Shown: positions 23,128 to 31,025, numbered from the stretch's first letter. The stretch is DNA of 36,396 nt from Bacillota bacterium (GCA_021798975.1 JAJZBJ010000011.1:1-36396); one strand, 5' to 3'. Made by a program: numbers and translations. The notes: a model not told the origin generated them from the sequence alone.

Positions 23128-23792
23128 CCTTTGGTGGACTTTTTAGGCGACCATTCCCGCAAGCTTTCGAGGAGACTCCACACTCCCGCCAATACCAGAC
23201 TGTAGGGCAGCAGCAAGAGCGCCAAGCATCCGAACCAGCGCCGCTTCCACAGGAGCTGGACCCCCAGCAGGGCCAGATAGATTAACACGGCAATCCCGAC
23301 ATCCAGCCCGGGCACCCCCAACGACCGAAGGCCAAAAATAATGGCGATGAGGGGTCCCCACTCCCTGAGCACGCGCAGGTGGCGTCCGCGGGCGGCGAAC
23401 TTCTGATAGTGGCGCGTGCACAAGGACTCCCGAATGCCTAAACATCCGAGGCAAATCGGCTGGTCGCACTTGCGGCAGCGCCGCACCGCCTGATAGCCGT
23501 GCTCCGGACAGACGACCGGAGGCTCCGGAGCGGGTCCGGGCCTTCCGGCGGCCGCATGGTGCACGCGGGCCGGGTCAGAGGAAGCCGCGGGCGGATTCTT
23601 CAAAGCCCACTGGTAGGCCTCGTTAATCCGCTTCATGTACTCTTCCTGTTGTCGATATCGTGCCGCATCGCGCCGAAACCGGTCGGGATGGTGTTGGCGC
23701 ACTTGGGACAGGTAGGCTTGGCGCAGCCGCTCTTTGTCGGCTGTGGGTGTAATGCCCAGCACCTTCCAAGGATCCCGGTCCTGCTCGGCCAC
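23124..23792 (-). CDS. J-domain protein with B-box-like zinc motif and membrane segments
   Basis: The protein has 222 residues. Residues 5-68 are a J domain with the essential His35-Pro36-Asp37 (QVRQHHPDRFRRD), which stimulates an Hsp70 ATPase. After a Pro/Ala linker come four metal-binding pairs spaced CPEH-x7-CRKC-x4-CLGC-x7-CTRH (about 94-127), a B-box-like double zinc site. Two or three hydrophobic segments follow (about 145-160, 165-180, 187-210), and a basic tail. GTG 23792 follows GAGGAGGAC. It probably recruits DnaK to the inner face of the membrane. The combination of J domain, zinc site and C-terminal membrane anchor is unusual; the client is unknown. Confidence 0.84.
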   Translation of the reverse strand: MAEQDRDPWKVLGITPTADKERLRQAYLSQVRQHHPDRFRRDAARYRQQEEYMKRINEAYQWALKNPPAASSDPARVHHAAAGRPGPAPEPPVVCPEHGYQAVRRCRKCDQPICLGCLGIRESLCTRHYQKFAARGRHLRVLREWGPLIAIIFGLRSLGVPGLDVGIAVLIYLALLGVQLLWKRRWFGCLALLLLPYSLVLAGVWSLLESLREWSPKKSTKG

Positions 23793-23897
23793 GCTTGTCC
23801 GTCCTCCTCCCCTGGGTCCGCTCTGAGTATAGCCGTCTCATGCAGGCCGGTGTGTCGATTGCGAACGTCAGTTGTTGGGGCCTGGCGTCGAATGATG

Positions 23898-23928
23898 AAA
23901 AAGCTCCGGATGGCGGGCCATCCGGAGC
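23898..23928 (-). terminator. Rho-independent terminator of fabH
   Basis: GCTCCGGATGGC (23903-23914) and GCCATCCGGAGC (23917-23928) are perfectly complementary over 12 bases. In practice this is an 11-bp stem with a four-base loop. Read on the minus strand, the hairpin begins 15 nt after the fabH stop and is followed by five T's (23902-23898). Confidence 0.87.
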
Positions 23929-23943
23929 GCGGAAACGTCTTCC

Positions 23944-24975
23944 TCAGGCGGGAGACCCCGCGTGAAGGAACTTGGACGGGGGCACGGCGTCCACGTAGAA
24001 TAACTGCGATGCCCAGGAAAAGCCGGCGCCAAAGGCCACCGATAAGAGATGTTGGCCGGGCGCAATCAGGGATTGTTCCAGCATGTCCGCCAATGCCAGT
24101 CCAATCGATGCCGAACCGGTATTGGCGTAGTGCGCCACGTGCGAAAAAACGCGATCGCTGGCAATGCCGACTTGATGGGCGACAGCGTCGATGATGCGTT
24201 GGTTGGCCTGATGGGGCACCACCCAGTCGATTTGCGCCAACCCCAAGTGGGCTTCTTCCAGTACCCGGCGGCCAATGTCACTCATCATGGTCACGGCATG
24301 CTTGAAGACCTTTTGGCCCTCCATGCGAATGGTATGTAATTGTCCCTGGGCCACCAATTCGGGAGTGATGGGAAAGCGTGTGCCGCCATAGGGCTTGCCC
24401 AAAATGCCGGTTTGGCTGCCGTCGCTGCGAGAGAGTCCGTGGCCGACGCGAATCCCGTCGAAGCCGGCGTCAGAGGGGCCCATCAAAAAGGCGCCCGAGC
24501 CGTCCCCGAACAGCACAGCTGTAGCACGGTCGCTCCAGTTCATCGCGTGGGTGAGCAGTTCCGTTCCAATGACCAAGAGCTTTTTGCCGGACTGCGCCAG
24601 CGGACTGAGCATCTGCAGCGTCTGCAAAAATCCGGCGCAGCCGCCCGTCAAATCGATGGCCGATGCGCGCTTGGCGCCCAGCATATCCTGTACGAAGCAC
24701 GCCGTGGCCGGAGACCACATCTCGGGCGTGTCAGTGCAAACGAAAACCCAATCCAAATCCTCGGCGCTTACGCCGCGTGCTTCCAAAGCCGCACGTCCTG
24801 CTTCCACCGAGACCGTGGCAGTGGTTTCGTCGGGTCCGCCCGTCCGGCGTTCCCGAATTCCTGTGCGGGTGCGAATCCACTCGTCGCTGGTATCCATTTT
24901 CTCGCTCAACATCGTGTTGGTGATGATGTGCGGCGGGGCGTAACCGCCCACCGACCATATGGTTGCCTCAGCCAT
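23944..24975 (-). CDS. fabH: 3-oxoacyl-[acyl-carrier-protein] synthase III
   Basis: FabH condenses an acyl-CoA primer with malonyl-ACP to start fatty acid synthesis. The triad is Cys113 (LTGGCAGF), His255 (VVPHQANQRI) and Asn285 (YANTGSAS). Length, 343 residues, is slightly above the usual 310-335. It stands alone, with its own terminator and no other fab gene nearby. The branched-chain dehydrogenase at the left of the window makes the branched acyl-CoA primers that many Gram-positive FabH enzymes accept; that link is inference. ATG 24975 follows GGGGAGG by 11 nt. The alternative of a FabH-like secondary-metabolism ketosynthase is less likely, given no cluster. Confidence 0.92.
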   Translation of the reverse strand: MAEATIWSVGGYAPPHIITNTMLSEKMDTSDEWIRTRTGIRERRTGGPDETTATVSVEAGRAALEARGVSAEDLDWVFVCTDTPEMWSPATACFVQDMLGAKRASAIDLTGGCAGFLQTLQMLSPLAQSGKKLLVIGTELLTHAMNWSDRATAVLFGDGSGAFLMGPSDAGFDGIRVGHGLSRSDGSQTGILGKPYGGTRFPITPELVAQGQLHTIRMEGQKVFKHAVTMMSDIGRRVLEEAHLGLAQIDWVVPHQANQRIIDAVAHQVGIASDRVFSHVAHYANTGSASIGLALADMLEQSLIAPGQHLLSVAFGAGFSWASQLFYVDAVPPSKFLHAGSPA

Positions 24976-25160
24976 GTGTCAGTAAACCTCCCCGTTGCTC
25001 TTTCGCTTACGACGCGGGTTTCTCCTTCAAAACACTATTTTTGGGCAGGATCGATGTAATAAATCACAGGAGATAATCGTTTGTAGCGCGGAAGAGTTTG
25101 CGACGTGGATGACTATACCACGCTCCAAGAATTCGCGCCCATTATTTTTTGATTTTGTTT

Positions 25161-25189
25161 TTGGGCCAGGACGCGTAAAATATTACAAT
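25161..25189 (+). promoter_or_regulatory. Putative promoter of the HAAS-domain gene
   Basis: TTGGGC (25161-25166), 17 nt, TACAAT (25184-25189) lie in an AT-rich part of the 240-nt gap between fabH and the next gene. TAAAAT (25176-25181) is an alternative -10. The same gap holds a short dyad, CGTGG-N9-CCACG (25104-25122). I found no convincing fabH promoter there, and nothing else in the gap. Confidence 0.4.
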
Positions 25190-25215
25190 CAATAAAATAC
25201 CAGGGGGAGGTGAAC

Positions 25216-26091
25216 ATGATGTGGGAAGAGTACCTGAACCGTGCAGTCCAGGACGTGGGAGACAAATATCAGGCGCGCCGCTTAAAGGCCCAGGTGCGGG
25301 CCGATTTACTGGCCCGGCATGCGCAATTTCGCTCCCAGGGGTTGGATGACCAGGCCGCTATGGGACAGGCCATGGCGACCTTGGGAAATCCAGACGACCT
25401 GGCGATCCGGCTGGCGCAGCCTATCAAGCATCAGCACGGCTGGCTGTGGCTCTTGTCGGTAGCGCAATTAGTTCTCGGTGTGGGCATCGTGGCTTTCAGC
25501 CTCAAGACCGAATCCTTCGCCGCGTTGACGCTGGGGCGGGCGATGGCGCTGTGGGGAGTGTTGGCGACCGGACTGCAGACACGGCGCTCACGGCAGGTGA
25601 AAAATCACCTGCGGCTCTTGCGTGTCGAGATGCATCATGTTCGCCTGAAGGGCTCCTTGGGCGCTTTCGGACGCATGATAGCCGTAGGATTTGTTGCCGG
25701 ATTGTTGCTGGCGCTGGTCGCCAGTCTGCCGTGGAATGTTGTCAGCGCCAACATGTTCCACCCCGTGTTTGTGTCGACGACCAGCGCGTTGATTTTAAGC
25801 GGGTTTGTGGCAGGACTACCGTGGGCGTTGCTGCGGCGGCGCTTGGGACCAGCCTTTTACTTGGTGACCATGCAGGCCTGGGCAGCCCTGAGCGCGGCCT
25901 TGGGATCGACAGCGCTCATTTTGTGGCACCAGGGATTTGCACCGCCTCCCCTGTTTAATTGGCAGCCGGAAATGCTGGTTCTGGGCGGATGGCTGTTTCA
26001 CTTCGCGCTCTTGCGGCTGGTGGCGGTGGTGTCGGCGTTGAAAGATCGTGTCATGGTCGGCGTGGACGACGATCGTTCTCCGCTTTTCTAA
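25216..26091 (+). CDS. HAAS-domain membrane protein of unknown function
   Basis: The protein has 291 residues. The N-terminal 70 form a helical HAAS-type cytoplasmic domain (EEYLNRAVQDVGDKY...VRADLLARHAQF...TLGNPDDLAIRLAQ), found in front of membrane modules and linked in some Firmicutes to PadR-type regulation. Six hydrophobic segments follow, at about 76-95, 103-120, 155-175, 185-205, 214-238 and 252-275. No catalytic residues are recognised. ATG 25216 (or 25219) follows GGGGGAGG; an earlier GTG at 25210 overlaps that site. Its stop overlaps the next start by one base (TAATG), so it is coupled to the flavoprotein gene. No PadR gene is adjacent. Confidence 0.75.
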   Translation: MMWEEYLNRAVQDVGDKYQARRLKAQVRADLLARHAQFRSQGLDDQAAMGQAMATLGNPDDLAIRLAQPIKHQHGWLWLLSVAQLVLGVGIVAFSLKTESFAALTLGRAMALWGVLATGLQTRRSRQVKNHLRLLRVEMHHVRLKGSLGAFGRMIAVGFVAGLLLALVASLPWNVVSANMFHPVFVSTTSALILSGFVAGLPWALLRRRLGPAFYLVTMQAWAALSAALGSTALILWHQGFAPPPLFNWQPEMLVLGGWLFHFALLRLVAVVSALKDRVMVGVDDDRSPLF

Positions 26092-26939
26092 TGGGCAAAG
26101 TGCTCATTGCCGGTGCCGGTCCTGCAGGGTTGGCCGCTGCTATCTGGGCCGCGCGCGTGGGCCTCGAACCGTGGCTCCTGGAACGATCCCACGGTCTGGG
26201 AGGCCAACTGAGCAGTTACACGCTGCCCATTGTGGATCTGCCCGGATTCGGCCCAGCGCCGGCTTTGGAACTGGCCCAAAAATTGCAGTTGGATTTGGAG
26301 CGTCTCCATATCCCCATTCAGTACGGTGCGGAAGCCGTGTCATGGAACGGGGGCCGTCTCGGGCTAACCGATGGGTCGACCCTGGACGGGGAGACCTTTT
26401 TTTATGCCCCCGGACTTCAGCCCCGAAATCTCGGCATTCCCGGAGAAGACCTGGCGTCGCCGGCCTCCATGAGTGAACTGGCGACGCTGCCGCCCCGCCG
26501 CGTTTTGGTGGTCGGCGGAGGCGATCGAGCTCTCGAAGGCGCCATCCGGCTTGCGGAGACCGGACACCAGGTGACGGTAGCGCTTCGCTCGGAGCACATG
26601 CGGGCTCGGCGTGAATATCGTGAACGCTTGGAGACCACCCAAGCGGTGGTGCTGACACGCGCGGTGCCGCGGGAATTGGACCGGCGCCGCGATCATGTGA
26701 TCATGTTCTGGGAACAGGGGACCGCTTGGGAAGGCGACCAGGTGCTGGTCCGGATTGGCATGGAACCGGCGGTGCACCCGAATTTGGCGCACGTGCATCA
26801 GGACCGCGCCTTTCCGAAGGCGCTCAACATGGCGGTGATTGGCGATGCGGCCTTGGCCGCCTGGGAACGCAGTCTCGTGACCAGCTTTGCATCAGCCATG
26901 CGAGCGGTCAAAAGCTATGTCCAGCGGAGGGAGGCGTAG
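26091..26939 (+). CDS. Thioredoxin-reductase-like FAD/NAD(P) oxidoreductase lacking the CxxC pair
   Basis: This 282-residue flavoprotein has an N-terminal FAD site (VLIAGAGPAGLAAAIWAAR) with GLGGQL and an NAD(P) site at about 137-160 (RVLVVGGGDRALEGAIRLAETG). The C-terminal FAD signature is present as NMAVIGDAALAAW. Where thioredoxin reductases carry CATC, after the GIPGE segment, the sequence is short and has no cysteine, so it cannot act as a classical thioredoxin reductase. Ferredoxin/flavodoxin-NADP reductases of the same fold and bacillithiol-reductase-like proteins also lack it. ATG 26091 overlaps the upstream TAA (TAATG). It is co-directional with, and probably co-transcribed with, the HAAS-domain and glycosylase genes. 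The electron acceptor is unknown. Confidence 0.82.
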   Translation: MGKVLIAGAGPAGLAAAIWAARVGLEPWLLERSHGLGGQLSSYTLPIVDLPGFGPAPALELAQKLQLDLERLHIPIQYGAEAVSWNGGRLGLTDGSTLDGETFFYAPGLQPRNLGIPGEDLASPASMSELATLPPRRVLVVGGGDRALEGAIRLAETGHQVTVALRSEHMRARREYRERLETTQAVVLTRAVPRELDRRRDHVIMFWEQGTAWEGDQVLVRIGMEPAVHPNLAHVHQDRAFPKALNMAVIGDAALAAWERSLVTSFASAMRAVKSYVQRREA

Positions 26940-26940
26940 C

Positions 26941-27471
26941 ATGGCGCTCCCGGATATTGTCATGCCCGGGTTGGATGTCCTGTTTGTGGGATACAACCCC
27001 GGTATGAAGTCGGCCGACACCGGCCACCACTTTGCCGGTCCGGGCAACCTATTTTGGGCGTTGCTGGCCGATTCCAACCTCACCGGACACCGCCTCACCT
27101 GGGCCCAAGATCATGAGCTGCTGGTTTGGCGCCTGGGACTCACCAACTTGGTGGAGCGTGAAACCCCCGGGTCTGCCGATTTGGTCCCAGACGAACGGCG
27201 CGCCGGGGCGGCGGTGCTGCGGCAGAAGCTGGTGCGCCTGAAGCCCAAAATTGTTGCTTTCTTAGGCAAGGACATATTCCGCGCCTATCGGCGCCTCACG
27301 GCTAGTTCGACGGTGTCTTGGGGCATCCAGACAGATGGGCTGGTAGACGGCGTCTGGGAGGCGGTTTTACCCAATCCCAGCCGGCGCTCCACCATGCCGT
27401 ATGACCTTCGATTGCGCTACTTCTCCGAGCTGAAGGGATTGGTGGAGTGGGGACCCCATCCGCGGTCCTAA
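26941..27471 (+). CDS. mug: G/U mismatch-specific uracil-DNA glycosylase (Mug/TDG family)
   Basis: It removes uracil or thymine mispaired with guanine, the result of cytosine deamination, which matters more at high temperature. The family motif LFVGYNPGMKSADTGHHFAGPGN carries the water-positioning Asn19. The second motif, normally PNPSGL, appears as LPNPSRRSTM; it carries Arg-Arg after the Ser. Length is 176 residues, within family range. ATG 26941 lies one base after the flavoprotein stop with GGAGGGAGG inside that gene. Its TAA shares bases with the stop of the convergent gene. Confidence 0.9.
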   Translation: MALPDIVMPGLDVLFVGYNPGMKSADTGHHFAGPGNLFWALLADSNLTGHRLTWAQDHELLVWRLGLTNLVERETPGSADLVPDERRAGAAVLRQKLVRLKPKIVAFLGKDIFRAYRRLTASSTVSWGIQTDGLVDGVWEAVLPNPSRRSTMPYDLRLRYFSELKGLVEWGPHPRS

Positions 27472-28481
27472 GCCTGCCAGCCGGCCAACTTCTGCAAGTT
27501 ATTGCTCCCTTGCCAGATGAGTCCGCCCGGTCCTGTGCTGAAGATGCCGGGACTCAGGTTGAGCGGATGCATGGCCGAGCCGGAAGGCAAGAGCAGCAGG
27601 TTTCCGCTGCTTTCGGCATTGCCGATGGCAAAGACCCCGTGGACAACGCCGAGTTCCGGCATTGACGGGGAGACAAACCGGTACCACCAGATTTGCCTAC
27701 CCTGAATCTCAATCAAAAGCCAGGCGGGCAGCGCGCCGGGGCGCTCCAGCAGGAGCAACAGCCGGTTGCCGGAGGACTGCGCGGTGATGAGCTGGGGCCA
27801 CCGCGCCGCGCGGACGCGTGCCAACACCGCGGACCGTCCCGACGGGATGGCGAGGGATTCCAGCGTACCGCTATGGTCGACGATGAGGAGCCGGGCACCT
27901 TGGACAAAAGGATTGAGCGCGGCCGGCTTCCCGGGGATCTGCCAGGAAAGCGCATGCCCGGCCACGGAGACGTGCTGGCTGGCGATCATGACGAGTTGGT
28001 TTTGGCGGTTGAACTGGATGGCTCGGGCTTGGGGCCAGGCGAGGACCGGGCCGCGGCCGGCGGACAGTTGGAGAGCGCCGCCGTTGAGTGTCATCCAAGC
28101 CAGCGATCGGCCGTTGGCCGGATAGGCGATTTGCGCGTTGGGATTGCTGGGTGGGTTTCGCAACGTGCGGTGGCGGCCGTCGACAACCCATCGGGCTCGC
28201 CCATCATGTAAGATATAGGAGACGGCCGAGCGTGGGGTGATGGGAAGGTACCATTCGGCATTGGCCAGCGAGCCGGCCAGTGGCGAAATGGTCTGGGTCT
28301 CCGCACTCCAAGCGGCGCCCACATGAAGGGCGCGGCTGGGCGGCGAAATCACCGGATTCGGGGTCTTCCATGACGCCTCTGGCGGAGCCTCGGGGGCCGG
28401 GCTGCGGACGAGGTAAGCGGCCAGACCGGCCAGGCCGACGGCTACAACCAGTGCGAGAGCGTAGGATGGGCGAAATTTCAT
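27468..28481 (-). CDS. Membrane-anchored extracytoplasmic protein, unknown function
   Basis: This is a protein of 337 residues. MKFRPSYALALVVAVGLAGLAAYLV is a signal peptide or N-terminal anchor with no Cys for lipidation. The rest is rich in beta-strand-like stretches with recurring Trp, Gly and Pro (ARWVVDGRHRTLRN, LLIVDHSGTLESLAIPSG, GGLIWQGSNN), which suggests a beta-propeller. No named family is recognised. ATG 28481 has AGGAGG 7 nt upstream, so the longer in-frame start at 28508 is not used. It lies 59 nt after a 47-residue small gene and is probably co-transcribed with it. Its TAG shares bases with the stop of mug. Confidence 0.72.
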   Translation of the reverse strand: MKFRPSYALALVVAVGLAGLAAYLVRSPAPEAPPEASWKTPNPVISPPSRALHVGAAWSAETQTISPLAGSLANAEWYLPITPRSAVSYILHDGRARWVVDGRHRTLRNPPSNPNAQIAYPANGRSLAWMTLNGGALQLSAGRGPVLAWPQARAIQFNRQNQLVMIASQHVSVAGHALSWQIPGKPAALNPFVQGARLLIVDHSGTLESLAIPSGRSAVLARVRAARWPQLITAQSSGNRLLLLLERPGALPAWLLIEIQGRQIWWYRFVSPSMPELGVVHGVFAIGNAESSGNLLLLPSGSAMHPLNLSPGIFSTGPGGLIWQGSNNLQKLAGWQA

Positions 28482-28540
28482 GTGCGACCTCCTGATAGAG
28501 GTCAGCATACCGAAAGCCTGTCAGGCCTGCAACCGAGGCG

Positions 28541-28684
28541 TTACTGGGTTTTCAGCGAAAGTAGCAGCAGGGCCGTCAACCCGAGACCGGCTTCTACGCC
28601 GAGACGCAGCCAGTCGTCCATCGTGAGGCGCCAAGCGGCGATGCCACCCAACACTGTGGCTACCGAACCGAGTTTATTGTACAT
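28541..28684 (-). CDS. 47-residue membrane miniprotein
   Basis: A short ORF starting MYNKLGSVATVLGGIAAW and ending with the hydrophobic GLGLTALLLLSLKTQ. It has two hydrophobic stretches (about 5-18 and 30-43) separated by TMDDWLRLG, enough for a hairpin or one transmembrane helix. ATG 28684 lies 9-10 nt after GGGGAGGC, a good ribosome binding site, and TAA is at 28543-28541. The frame stays open further upstream, but without another ribosome binding site. It sits 59 nt before the anchored unknown on the same strand. No family is recognised; the translation signal and composition are the support. Confidence 0.55.
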   Translation of the reverse strand: MYNKLGSVATVLGGIAAWRLTMDDWLRLGVEAGLGLTALLLLSLKTQ

Positions 28685-28778
28685 ACAGTTCGCCTCCCCT
28701 GCGGCGTGAGCCTTTGCCAGGTACAACGCGACTGGGGAGCAAAAGGTTCCCACTGATTGGCCTAGAGGAGGAAAAAAA

Positions 28779-29852
28779 TTGCGAATCGCATCCATCCAGA
28801 AGGAACTCGCCCGCCTAGACGCGCTGTTGGCCCTGGCCCCGGGGCAGGATTTCCGCTATGCGGCGGGCTGGACGCCGATGGGGGACGAGCGGCTGACCTT
28901 TTTGTTGATTTCCCCGGACGGCGTGCAACTGGTTATTGCCTCTGTGAACGCCGAAGAGGCCGTGGCCCATCTGCGCGCGGCTGTGCCCGTTCACCGCTTT
29001 ACCGACGCTGCGGGACCGCGGGCTGTGCTGTCTGAGGCTCTCCGGTCGCTGAGCGGATCGCAGGTGTTGGTGTCGGACGACGCCCGCTTTGATCACGCCC
29101 AAATCCTGGCTGAGGTTGTCAAGCAGCCGCTGGGATTGGCCTCTCAGGTGATGGCGCCGCTGCGGATGCAGAAGGACCCGGAAGAATGCCGCCTGCTCGC
29201 GGAAAGCCAGCGGATTAATGACTTGGCCATGCAGGCGGCGTACCAAGCGATGCAGCCGGGCATGACCGAGTTGGAGTTGGCGGACGTGATTCGCCGGGCA
29301 TTCATCGCCAATGGAGCCGACAAAGAGGCGTTTATCATTGTGGCCTGCGGCGAGCACAGCGCGCTCCCCCACCACAGTCCGACCGATACCAAGCTGGAAC
29401 CTGGGCCGGTGTTGCTGGACATTGGCTGCTATTACCACGGCTATGCATCGGACATGACCCGGGTGGCGTATTTGGGCGAACCATCGGAAAAGTTCCGGGC
29501 TGTGCACCGGGTGGTCGAAGCGGCCGTCAAGGCTGCTCATCACGAGGCCAAGCCGGGCACACCCGCGGAGAACGTGGATCGCGCGGCGCGGCGCGTCATT
29601 GACGAGGCAGGCTACGGGGCAGCCTTTGTCCATCGGGTGGGCCATGGCATCGGGCTGTCGGTTCACGAACCGCCCTCCGTCATGGAAACCAACCAGTTGA
29701 GGCTTCCCGAAAACGCGGCATTCTCCATTGAGCCCGGCATTTACTTGCCCGGAGAGTTCGGGGTGCGGCTCGAAGAGGTGGTCATCAATCGGGCAGGCGG
29801 GGCCGAAATCTTGTCGCATGTCTCCCGAGACATCTTTGTGAAGCCCCTCTAG
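28779..29852 (+). CDS. M24-family Xaa-Pro peptidase
   Basis: This is a dinuclear-metal aminopeptidase of the pita-bread fold, 357 residues. It has an N-terminal creatinase-like domain (1-130) and a catalytic domain with ligands Asp214, Asp225 (LLDIGCYYHGYASDMTR), His289 (HRVGHGIGL), Glu318 (FSIEPGIY) and Glu332 (GVRLEEVV). It cleaves an N-terminal residue before proline and recycles peptides in the cytoplasm. TTG 28779 follows GAGGAGG by 7 nt and is the start. Its N-terminal domain lacks the length of eukaryotic prolidase. It is monocistronic, with bcp downstream behind its own promoter. Confidence 0.9.
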   Translation: MRIASIQKELARLDALLALAPGQDFRYAAGWTPMGDERLTFLLISPDGVQLVIASVNAEEAVAHLRAAVPVHRFTDAAGPRAVLSEALRSLSGSQVLVSDDARFDHAQILAEVVKQPLGLASQVMAPLRMQKDPEECRLLAESQRINDLAMQAAYQAMQPGMTELELADVIRRAFIANGADKEAFIIVACGEHSALPHHSPTDTKLEPGPVLLDIGCYYHGYASDMTRVAYLGEPSEKFRAVHRVVEAAVKAAHHEAKPGTPAENVDRAARRVIDEAGYGAAFVHRVGHGIGLSVHEPPSVMETNQLRLPENAAFSIEPGIYLPGEFGVRLEEVVINRAGGAEILSHVSRDIFVKPL

Positions 29853-29857
29853 GCAAG

Positions 29858-29886
29858 TTGCCCGGGATTTGGGCTCGTGATATGGT
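29858..29886 (+). promoter_or_regulatory. Promoter of the bcp-nth-pseudoreceiver operon
   Basis: TTGCCC (29858-29863), exactly 17 nt, TATGGT (29881-29886; 4/6). The predicted start is about 29893, leaving 33 nt to ATG 29926, with GGAGGG in between. The -35 is of the recurring TTGCC type. Confidence 0.45.
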
Positions 29887-29925
29887 GCAGACAACGACGA
29901 CTGAGCGGAGTCAGGAGGGCCAATC

Positions 29926-30396
29926 ATGGAAGACGCATTGTTAGGGAAGGTAGCGCCGGATTTCACGCTGCCAGGAACCGATGGCACGGTGCACCTCAAG
30001 GATTTGTTGGGCCGTGTGGTGGTGTTGTATTTCTATCCCCGCGACAACACGCCGGGCTGCACCACCGAGGCATGTGACTTCCGGGATGCCTACGCGGGGT
30101 TCAGCGACAGCGGCGCGGTGGTGCTGGGGGTTAGCACGGATTCTTTGGCCAGCCATCAAAAGTTCCGAGCCAAGCACCAACTGCCGTTTCCTCTCTTGTC
30201 GGATGAGTCGGCCGAGGTCGCCAAGGCCTATGGCGTCTACAAGCAGAAAAACATGTACGGGAAGGTTTCGTGGGGCATCGAGCGGAGCACATTTGTGATT
30301 GATCCCGAGGGCATTGTGCGCAAGGTCTATCGCAAGGTGCGCGTGCCCGGCCATGTCGAAGGCGTGCTGGCCGAAGCGTCCCAGGTCCGTCAATGA
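29926..30396 (+). CDS. bcp: Thioredoxin-dependent peroxiredoxin (Bcp/PrxQ)
   Basis: It reduces hydrogen peroxide and organic hydroperoxides with electrons from thioredoxin. The motif RDNTPGCTTEACDFRD gives peroxidatic Cys45 and resolving Cys50, five residues apart as in PrxQ. The conserved Arg and the WGIERSTFVID stretch are present. Length, 156 residues, is normal. Its TGA overlaps the ATG of nth in ATGA, so an oxidant scavenger and an oxidised-base repair enzyme are translated together. Confidence 0.95.
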   Translation: MEDALLGKVAPDFTLPGTDGTVHLKDLLGRVVVLYFYPRDNTPGCTTEACDFRDAYAGFSDSGAVVLGVSTDSLASHQKFRAKHQLPFPLLSDESAEVAKAYGVYKQKNMYGKVSWGIERSTFVIDPEGIVRKVYRKVRVPGHVEGVLAEASQVRQ

Positions 30397-31025
30397 GCCG
30401 CAAGATTCTCCGGATGCTGGACCAATTGGAATCTCTCTATCCGGACGCCACCACGGAACTGGATTTCTCTACGCCCTTCCAACTGTTGGTGGCGACCATG
30501 CTGTCAGCACAGTGCACGGACCGTCGGGTCAACATGATTACGCCGCGGGTGTTTGCCCGCTATCCCGATGCGCCGTCGCTGGCGTCGGCATCGGTGGAGG
30601 CAATCGAGGACCTGATACGGGATTGCGGGCTCTTCCATACGAAGGCGCGGAACATTGTGGCGACGGCCCGGCTTCTCGTGGAACGCTGGGGCGGTGAAGT
30701 TCCGCCGGATCGGGAGCAACTCATGACGCTGCCAGGGGTGGGGCGCAAGACGGCCAACGTGGTCGTGTCCAATGCTTTTGGCCAGGACGCGATTGCCGTC
30801 GATACCCATGTCTTCCGTGTCTCACACCGACTCGGATGGGCGGATGCCAAGGATCCGGACGGGACGGAAGAACAGTTGATGCGCGCCATTCCCAAGAAGA
30901 AGTGGTCCCGCGCCCATCATTGGCTCATTCTGCATGGGCGGCGGGTGTGCTTGGCGCGATCCCCGCAATGCGACACCTGCCTGTTGGCGCGGGATTGCGC
31001 CCAAGTGGGCGTGAAGTCATCATGA
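30393..31025 (+). CDS. nth: Endonuclease III
   Basis: This DNA glycosylase/AP lyase acts on oxidised pyrimidines. The helix-hairpin-helix LPGVGRKTANVVVSNAFG supplies Lys119, and VDTHVFRVSHRLG supplies Asp137. The iron-sulfur ligands are spaced C-x6-C-x2-C-x5-C in CLARSPQCDTCLLARDC, the canonical pattern. Length, 210 residues, is normal. It overlaps both neighbours by 4 nt, with bcp before and the pseudoreceiver after. Confidence 0.96.
   Translation: MSRKILRMLDQLESLYPDATTELDFSTPFQLLVATMLSAQCTDRRVNMITPRVFARYPDAPSLASASVEAIEDLIRDCGLFHTKARNIVATARLLVERWGGEVPPDREQLMTLPGVGRKTANVVVSNAFGQDAIAVDTHVFRVSHRLGWADAKDPDGTEEQLMRAIPKKKWSRAHHWLILHGRRVCLARSPQCDTCLLARDCAQVGVKSS

Noticed and set aside
24340-25059. 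A 239-codon plus-strand frame opposite fabH
   Set aside because: Antisense to fabH, which has a full catalytic triad, start site and terminator. The frame shows no domain.
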